A stretch of 47,932 nt of DNA from an uncultured Lachnospiraceae bacterium (lineage in GTDB: Bacteria; Bacillota; Clostridia; Lachnospirales; Lachnospiraceae), in the NCBI GenBank assembly GCA_910579495.1, contig CAJTVD010000016.1, positions 1-47,932 on the forward strand, read 5' to 3'. A program made the position numbers and the translations under genes. Below the pieces are notes generated by a model. That model was given only the letters and a program-made list of their open reading frames with translations, ran no database searches and was not told where the DNA came from. Shown here in pieces: positions 42,305-47,932 of this stretch; position 1 is the first letter of the stretch; each line of letters starts with the position of its first letter.

Positions 42305-43906
42305 ATGGGCACCAATAAAAATACACACGTCCCAACGGATCTGCAAGAAAGCCGCAAGACATTGGTCCCGGGGGATGAAACCATGCAGATTCTGCTTGAC
42401 TGGAAACGGAAACCGGACTGGGAAAAGAATGCTGGCCTGGACCTGATTGACATGGATGAGGATCCCGTGGACATGCCTGTTAACAACACAGGCAGCCACC
42501 AGGAAACAGTACCCCAAGCCCCCGGCAGGGCGGGGAAGGACCCTTCCGGCGGGGAAGGTTCCCAGGGCGCAAAGGACAGGCTCCCTCCGGAAGAGGACGG
42601 GGCTCCAGAAGAAGCATGGGAAGAGGGGAAAAAACGGGAAGCTGAAGATTGGCCAAAAACTGAAAGGGTTGCCCCGGCGGAAAATGTCCCTGAAGATAGG
42701 GCAGATTCTTTAGGCTTAGAAGAAGAGGATCCCCTGGAAGAAGAGGAAGAAGGATGGGGGGAGGAAGACGGCAGCCCCGAGGGGGATGGGGCCTGGGAAG
42801 AAGATGAGGGCTACGAAGAGGAAACAGACCCCTTCCAGGAGGATGGGAACAACCCCAATAAGGCAGTCAGCAAAGGAAACATTCCGGGAAAGCCCCCAAA
42901 AAAGGATGCGCCCGGGAAGAAGAATAAAATGCGCTTTAACCTCCATCTGATACTCCTTGCCACGATTTTACTGATTGCCGGCACAGCCGTCTACAGGCTC
43001 TACCGCTGGAACCAGGGAACCCCAATAGAAGACCTTGACACGGAGGAGGTAGACCCCTCCCAGTTTGATATCGAAACCCTGGATATGATCCTCCCCATGG
43101 ACGCCTCCTTGCTGGCGGGCAGGGAAGACGACGGGGTTACCACCATCCTGTGCCTTGGCAACAATCCCTTTTCTGACAACCGGGGCGATACGGGGCTGGC
43201 CTCCCTGATTGCCCAGAAGACAGATTCCGTTGTTTACGACTGTTCTTTCCCGGATTCCTCTGTTGCCTGTAAAAATGCCACCTACAGCCCGGATTACCCC
43301 AGGGACCATTTTAATCTGTATTATGTGGTCCAGTGGCTGCGCAACAACGATTTTTCCGCAGTTACCACCATTGCCAGCCAGGAGTACAACCCAAGTTTTC
43401 TGGAGGCTGCAGAGGTTCTGCAAACTGTGGATATGGACAAGGTAGACGTAATCATTATGATGTATGACAGTACCGACTACAACATTGGGACCCCCTCAGA
43501 CAACCCTAATAACCCCTACGATGTCACGGCTTATACCGGGGGGCTCCGGACAACCATAGAGGCCATCAAGGAAACCTGGCCCTATATCCGTATTTTCGTC
43601 ATGTCCCACACCTATGCCCAGCATCTGGACGATGAGGGAAATCTGCAAAACGGCACCATCACCGACTTAGGCAACGGTACTTTAAACCACTATCTGGTGA
43701 AGGAATCAGAAGCCGCCATGGACTGCGGCGTTTCCTTTATTGATAATTATTACGGGACCATCAATGAAGATAATTATGCCGGTTATATGACCGATTATAT
43801 GCATTATAACGACGCCGGGAGGGAAAAACTGGCGGACCGTATCGCTTACGTTATCAATAACCGGATGGGCGTGGTAAGCTCCACCACCTCCGGGGGCGGC
43901 CAATAG
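42305..43906 (+). CDS. membrane-anchored SGNH-hydrolase-like protein with acidic cytoplasmic tail
   Basis: A 533-residue protein. Residues 1-205 are a disordered, very acidic cytoplasmic tail (Glu/Asp/Gly/Pro), with basic GKPPKKDAPGKKNKMRF before the single membrane helix (about 211-233). The outer domain has the alpha/beta pattern of SGNH hydrolases: strand TTILCLGNNPFSDNRG (block I), VIIMMYDSTDYN, IRIFVMSHTYAQH and the block V DYMHYNDAGREKLADRI, which holds a DxxH. Block I reads LGNNPF in place of GDS, so the nucleophile is uncertain. GGAG lies six bases before the ATG. A strong terminator follows. The family often deacylates or transfers acyl groups on surface glycans. Confidence 0.75.
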   Translation: MGTNKNTHVPTDLQESRKTLVPGDETMQILLDWKRKPDWEKNAGLDLIDMDEDPVDMPVNNTGSHQETVPQAPGRAGKDPSGGEGSQGAKDRLPPEEDGAPEEAWEEGKKREAEDWPKTERVAPAENVPEDRADSLGLEEEDPLEEEEEGWGEEDGSPEGDGAWEEDEGYEEETDPFQEDGNNPNKAVSKGNIPGKPPKKDAPGKKNKMRFNLHLILLATILLIAGTAVYRLYRWNQGTPIEDLDTEEVDPSQFDIETLDMILPMDASLLAGREDDGVTTILCLGNNPFSDNRGDTGLASLIAQKTDSVVYDCSFPDSSVACKNATYSPDYPRDHFNLYYVVQWLRNNDFSAVTTIASQEYNPSFLEAAEVLQTVDMDKVDVIIMMYDSTDYNIGTPSDNPNNPYDVTAYTGGLRTTIEAIKETWPYIRIFVMSHTYAQHLDDEGNLQNGTITDLGNGTLNHYLVKESEAAMDCGVSFIDNYYGTINEDNYAGYMTDYMHYNDAGREKLADRIAYVINNRMGVVSSTTSGGGQ

Positions 43907-43918
43907 CTTATGGGCAGG

Positions 43919-43948
43919 AAAAGGCAGGGAATGCTTCCCTGCCTTTTT
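43919..43948. terminator. bidirectional intrinsic terminator
   Basis: Perfect 13-base stem AAAAGGCAGGGAA-(TGC)-TTCCCTGCCTTTT with T-runs on both strands, between the convergent SGNH genes at 42305 and 43987. Confidence 0.93.
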
Positions 43949-43986
43949 GCCATTCTTTTTTCCGGTTCCATATATGCCTTGCCGGT

Positions 43987-45078
43987 TTATTTCCGGGAAA
44001 GCAGCTCTTCATAGTCAAAATTTTCCGCGATTTCCCGCATATGTGCCAGATATTCATCTATGCTTATGCCTTCTTCCCCCTCCTTGGCCACCAGATGGTC
44101 CTTCTTTGCAAAGCATTCCGCCATATACCTGTTAAACCGGGGATGGTAATGGCTGTAGTCTGCATAATTGTCCAGGTCACAGATAATTTCCTCCCTGTCC
44201 GGAAAGAAGTAAACCTCCACGTTTTCATAGGAATTAAGCCTCCGGGCAATATACCGGTACTCTTCTAAAGTCGCTTCAAGGTGGTTTTCCTTTAAAACAT
44301 CGTTCCAGAACAAAATACTGTAGGGGGGGAAAAACACCACAAATTCCGTTTCCGGGTTTCCTTCAATATATGGGCAGATATTCCGGTCAAGATTTTTTTC
44401 CGCCGCCGCAAGATACGCTTCCGGGTGGGCTGCCTCTACTGCCTGCTCCGGAGAAGTATAGTTATGCAGCACCCATTCCTCACTGTAATATTCCTCTGTC
44501 CACCAGCTTGCATACACATTAGACAAATCCGTGGGTTCCGGGTCTGCCAGGGGACGGAGGATATAATTAAGGATCACATCCTTATTCAGGACATATTGGA
44601 TGTCATTGAAATAATTATGGTCATAGAGGTACTCCGGCAAGGGATATTTGGTTTCCTCCACACCCCCGGTATAAGTAATCACATCCACCCCCAGAAATAC
44701 CGTTTTCAGATTCCCCTCTTCCCGGTCCCTTTGAAAGACCACTTCCATAATATTGGCAATATCCCTGGGAAATGCGCCGCTGTAGCTGAGCTTTATGGTA
44801 TTAAGGCCCATAAGTTCCCGAAACCACGTGGTCTGGAAATTTACTGTCATGGAGGATCCAAGGATAACGCTGTCATACTCCATATGGGCCGCCATTCCCG
44901 GGTTCTGGGACAACTGGTTGTCTACCAGATAAGGAAAGCCTGGCAAAGGCTTATGGTAGTGAAAGAAGGGATCCACATATACCACTAAGGCTGTGGACAG
45001 CCCTGCGGCTGTGGCTGTTATGGCCAGAAAATATGCAATTGTCCTTTTATAAAGGTTGTGGGAAATATTCTGTTTCAT
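43987..45078 (-). CDS. SGNH-like membrane-anchored acyltransferase partner
   Basis: A 363-residue protein with one N-terminal membrane helix (about 13-35), then VYVDPFFHYHKP, the nucleophile-like YDSVILGSSMT (Ser75 or 76), FLGVDVITYTGG, and a late YADYSHYHPRFNRYMAE that could supply the Asp-His pair. This pattern is common in proteins encoded beside MBOAT acyltransferases (compare DltD and AlgX partners) that finish acyl transfer on the cell surface. A partial MBOAT gene lies upstream at the window end, separated by a frameshifted membrane-protein gene. Gene pairing is suggestive, not proof, of function. Confidence 0.75.
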   Translation of the reverse strand: MKQNISHNLYKRTIAYFLAITATAAGLSTALVVYVDPFFHYHKPLPGFPYLVDNQLSQNPGMAAHMEYDSVILGSSMTVNFQTTWFRELMGLNTIKLSYSGAFPRDIANIMEVVFQRDREEGNLKTVFLGVDVITYTGGVEETKYPLPEYLYDHNYFNDIQYVLNKDVILNYILRPLADPEPTDLSNVYASWWTEEYYSEEWVLHNYTSPEQAVEAAHPEAYLAAAEKNLDRNICPYIEGNPETEFVVFFPPYSILFWNDVLKENHLEATLEEYRYIARRLNSYENVEVYFFPDREEIICDLDNYADYSHYHPRFNRYMAECFAKKDHLVAKEGEEGISIDEYLAHMREIAENFDYEELLSRK

Positions 45079-45185
45079 AAAGCTTTTTCCTTTTCCTTGT
45101 AAAATGTTTGTCTAAGGCCTCCCAATCCCCCACTACAAAATTCTAAAATTGTAACTATTCTTTGCGGCCAATTTAGTCCCCCACA

Positions 45186-45219
45186 TATAAAAAACAGGGA
45201 GATAAACAGCTTATCTCCC
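45186..45219 (-). terminator. intrinsic terminator after the frameshifted membrane gene
   Basis: On the minus strand GGGAGATAA-(GCTGT)-TTATCTCCC is a perfect nine-base stem followed by TGTTTTTTAT. It lies about 150 bases beyond the stop at 45372. The rest of the 293-base gap (45079-45371) shows no gene or other clear signal. Confidence 0.85.
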
Positions 45220-45371
45220 TAAAATTGCCCCACATTTCAAGCTACAGGGAACTAAAGGAATAAATCACGGAAGTCATCCTGGAAGTACATTTCTCTCCTT
45301 CCTAAAAACAACCTAAATTCCCTGCCCCTACCTTGGAATAAACTATTTTACTTTTTAAAGTTGGTTTCCGG

Positions 45372-46582
45372 CTAAAACAAAAACTCACTTTGAAACAAAT
45401 TTATATAAAACCAAATCCCCAACAATAAATGCAATGAAAAAAGTACATATCCTACTCCCCTTACAATATTTATAGTTTTTATATCCTGTCTCTCAAACTT
45501 AATAAACTCTGTTGTACATAAAAACCAGATAATAAATGTAGCTAAAATGTACCCCCAAGCAAAATTACCATGAGCCTCCCGATCCCCTTTTTCATATAAA
45601 AACGCCATTTCTCCCCAACTGGAGATAAAATAACATATAGATAATATTATTCCTGAATTTTCAAATATTTTTTTCCTCTTAATAACTGCCAACACTAAAA
45701 CAGTAAAAATTGGAAAAGCCAGACACGCCAATACTGATACCCAGGCATTGTCTGTATAATAATTAAGAACCCTTAAATAAGCTATCCCAATTCCTTCACT
45801 TTTAGTCCGTCCACTATAAAATGTCAGCCACATCTGAAATAGCATAATACATACAGCCGGAATAAACGATAATGCAAGAAAAACCCATTTTTTCCAGTAA
45901 ATTTTTTTGTATATATAGTATTGATAATAACAAATAATGCCATTGCAGGTGCAATCCCCTGTAAAAAAGATGGTTTCGCAATTACACTTAATCCCAACAT
46001 AATTGCCAGCACAATATGTTTTCTGATTACTTTCTCTTTAGCATCTATAATTTCAAGAATCAATATTGTAGAAATTACCCCAAATGGCCTCGCCATATTA
46101 TTCGTAGGATTGTGCCACACATTTGGCGACCAAGTCCCTAAATAATAATTCGAGTTTATCCACGGAACAAACAAAGGCCCTACAAACATTAACCCTCCCC
46201 CAAACAGGGCCCATATATTATCATCAACATTCGGAATCTTTTTTTTCATATACTCTAAAACAATATTCAGGGTCAGCACATTTGTTAATGCTGTTACCAC
46301 TGCACAGGCACCCGGTAAGGAAACTTTTCCCCAATGGTATAATCTAGAAACCAACATACTCCACATGAAATATGTATTCCCCTCCATTACTTCCTCTTTT
46401 AAATTTCTAATAGAAAAATCCGCCGCTATTTGGGAATGATATGGAAAATCCGTATAATTAGCACTTGCCATCTGACATATGATCAAAAAATAAGTAGCCA
46501 AAAAAACAGCCTGTGATAACAATATTTGAAAAACTATGCCCCTTGATTTATTTTGCATTATATTTATAACATCTCCATTCAT
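45372..46582 (-). pseudogene. frameshifted polytopic membrane protein (GT-C-like)
   Basis: Two reading frames (45824-46582 and 45372-45845) join into one membrane protein of about 400 residues if the ribosome shifts by -1 at an A7 run (minus strand, 45902-45908). The joined product would read IYTKKIYWKKWVFLALSFIP across the junction, a normal basic loop entering a membrane helix. It has about eight to ten predicted helices. The N-terminal half contains NYTDFPYHSQIA near the first loop and NYYLGTWSPNVWHNPTNNMA, reminiscent of integral-membrane glycosyltransferases, though I cannot name the family. The gene is AT-rich compared with both neighbours, suggesting separate acquisition. It may be broken, phase-variable or frameshift-expressed. 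Confidence 0.7.
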
Positions 46583-46691
46583 TTTTTATTATGCAGTATA
46601 GCTAAAAACATAATTGCACAAACTGGCAAAATTTTCAATAGGCATTTGAAAAATAGCCAGCAGGCAATTGTTTTATTTAAAACCCCGCCCA

Positions 46692-47932
46692 TCAGAAATT
46701 CACATACAGAAAGGAGCTGACACCTGAAAAGGAAAGCACGCTCCAGAAAAACAGCAGCGCCATTACCATCCCATTAAGCGCCCCCGGCTTTGCCTTATCT
46801 GCATACTCCCTGGCAGTCTTCCCGAAAAACACCAGTAAGAGCGTCCCCGCCAGTATCAGCGCCATCAGCAGATAATGGCCATACTGCCAGCGGTCAAGCC
46901 CCAGGATCTTAATCACATACCAGAACTCCTCCAGGTTAAAGCACCCTGCCAGGTTCCAGTTGATTTTCCCAAAAGAAAATCCCCCAATGGTCCTGACCAG
47001 AGTAAGGGCTTCCTTCAGGGAGGGTGCCCTGAAAAAAATCCAGGCAATGTTCACATACAGAAAAGTCAGAAATACTTTCAAGCAATGGCACAGCCCTCCT
47101 CCTGGCAGATGCGGCTTCTTATCGCCCTTATCCCCACTGCCGCTGCGCTCCCCATCTCCCGGCCTGCCGTTCCGCCCTTTCCGCCAGTCGCCATAAATCC
47201 TAGTAAGCACATAGAGGATCCCATGCATCAGCCCCCATACAATAAACTGCCAGCCGGCCCCATGCCAAATACCGCTTAAGAAAAAAACCAACAGGGTGTT
47301 CAGGTAAGTCCTGATTTTTCCCCTCCGGCTGCCCCCAAGGGGAATATAGACATATTGGGTGAAAAACTTTGTGAGGGTAATATGCCAGCCCTTCCAAAAT
47401 TCCAGGATATTGGAGGCTTTATAAGGGGAGCGGAAATTCAGGGGGAGGCTTATCCCCAGCATCCCGCCAATCCCCATAGCCATATCGCAATAGCCGCTGA
47501 AATCAAAATAAAGCTGCAAAGTATAGGAAAGCATCACAACCAGCCCGTCCCCGGCATTTAGGGCAGACAGGTTGGCATACCCAAAATCAGCGGCGCTGCC
47601 AAGGGTATCCGCAATGAGGACCTTTTTAAAGAGCCCCAGCACAAACAGATAGAGATTTCTGTAAATGCCCTCCCAGCCTGTCCCCTCCTTTTCCTTATCA
47701 AACTGTCCCAGCATTTCTTCCGGCAGGGCGATAGGGCCCTGCATTACCTTAGGGAAAAAGCTCACATACAGCCCATAAGAAAGCGCCTTTACCTGCTTTA
47801 AATTCCCCCGGAAGCCTTCTGCAAGAAAGGCGATTTGGGTAAAGGTAAAGAAACTGATGCCTAAGGGGGCGGCCCCTCCCAGCCCCAGGTATTTAAAGCA
47901 GGCAAGCAGCGCCAGATGGAAAGCCACCCCCG
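46692..47932 (-). CDS. MBOAT-family O-acyltransferase (partial, cut by window end)
   Basis: Membrane-bound O-acyltransferase of the AlgI/DltB type, which passes acyl groups across the membrane for glycan modification. At least 413 residues are present; the frame continues past the window edge, so the N terminus is missing and the first in-window GTG (47927) is probably internal. Seen: GISFFTFTQIAFLAEGFRG, FPKVMQGPIALPEEM, YTLQLYFDFSGYCDMAMGIG, NFRSPYKASNILEFWKGWHITLT (parts), YVYIPLGGSRRGKIRTYLN and the catalytic His in LSGIWHGAGW. It probably works with the SGNH-like protein at 43987. Confidence 0.95.
   Translation of the reverse strand, partial: GVAFHLALLACFKYLGLGGAAPLGISFFTFTQIAFLAEGFRGNLKQVKALSYGLYVSFFPKVMQGPIALPEEMLGQFDKEKEGTGWEGIYRNLYLFVLGLFKKVLIADTLGSAADFGYANLSALNAGDGLVVMLSYTLQLYFDFSGYCDMAMGIGGMLGISLPLNFRSPYKASNILEFWKGWHITLTKFFTQYVYIPLGGSRRGKIRTYLNTLLVFFLSGIWHGAGWQFIVWGLMHGILYVLTRIYGDWRKGRNGRPGDGERSGSGDKGDKKPHLPGGGLCHCLKVFLTFLYVNIAWIFFRAPSLKEALTLVRTIGGFSFGKINWNLAGCFNLEEFWYVIKILGLDRWQYGHYLLMALILAGTLLLVFFGKTAREYADKAKPGALNGMVMALLFFWSVLSFSGVSSFLYVNF

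Overview
The window looks like chromosomal DNA from a spore-forming, Gram-positive Clostridia, most likely a gut Lachnospiraceae. This rests on gene content, not on any database search: an rpmG-secE-nusG-rplK-rplA block with a CxxC-type L33, a SipL-like spore-coat morphogenesis protein, B-type dihydroorotate dehydrogenase (pyrD plus pyrK), an LCP-family wall ligase and strong purine-rich Shine-Dalgarno sites. Almost everything lies on the minus strand. The exceptions are a FliD-like gene, a small zinc-ribbon gene and an SGNH-hydrolase gene.

Layout from low to high coordinates. (1) 35-2500: ribosomal and transcription genes in the order rpmG, secE, nusG, rplK, rplA (minus). (2) 2586-4104: a FliD-like protein (plus) behind a structured leader. 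(3) 4130-5690: an XRE regulator and UDP-galactopyranose mutase (glf). (4) 5808-10421: sipL and the pyrC-pyrK-pyrD genes. (5) 10425-13909: GH27 and GH127 glycosidases running directly into pyrC. (6) 13965-14399: a PrcB-domain lipoprotein. (7) 14494-16179: an AT-rich cassette of three overlapping genes I cannot assign to any known system (small P-loop ATPase, DUF4869-like protein, Cys-motif protein), with a micro-ORF and a perfect consensus promoter. (8) 16250-17704: an HtrA protease. (9) 17855-40716: a surface-polysaccharide locus of about 23 kb. (10) 41014-47932: a zinc-ribbon protein, a paired small membrane transporter, two SGNH-type proteins, a frameshifted membrane protein and a partial MBOAT acyltransferase.

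How the polysaccharide genes probably fit together (inference from families and context). PgcA and RfbA, B, C supply glucose-1-phosphate and dTDP-sugars, and Glf supplies UDP-galactofuranose. A polyprenyl-phosphate sugar transferase starts the chain and five GT2 proteins extend it. A methyltransferase-kinase fusion resembling the WbdD chain terminator may cap it. A Wzm/Wzt ABC exporter, whose ATPase carries a C-terminal substrate-recognition-like domain, exports it. An LCP protein may ligate it to peptidoglycan, a membrane-anchored GH25 hydrolase may remodel the wall, and MBOAT plus SGNH proteins may acylate it.

Items most worth a second look: the uncharacterised three-gene cassette at 14494-16179; the WbdD-like terminator paired with Wzt in a Gram-positive; the GH25 protein with four acidic, tyrosine-rich repeats on its cytoplasmic side; the frameshift at an A7 slippery run; and the hairpin that both resembles a terminator and sequesters the sipL ribosome binding site.
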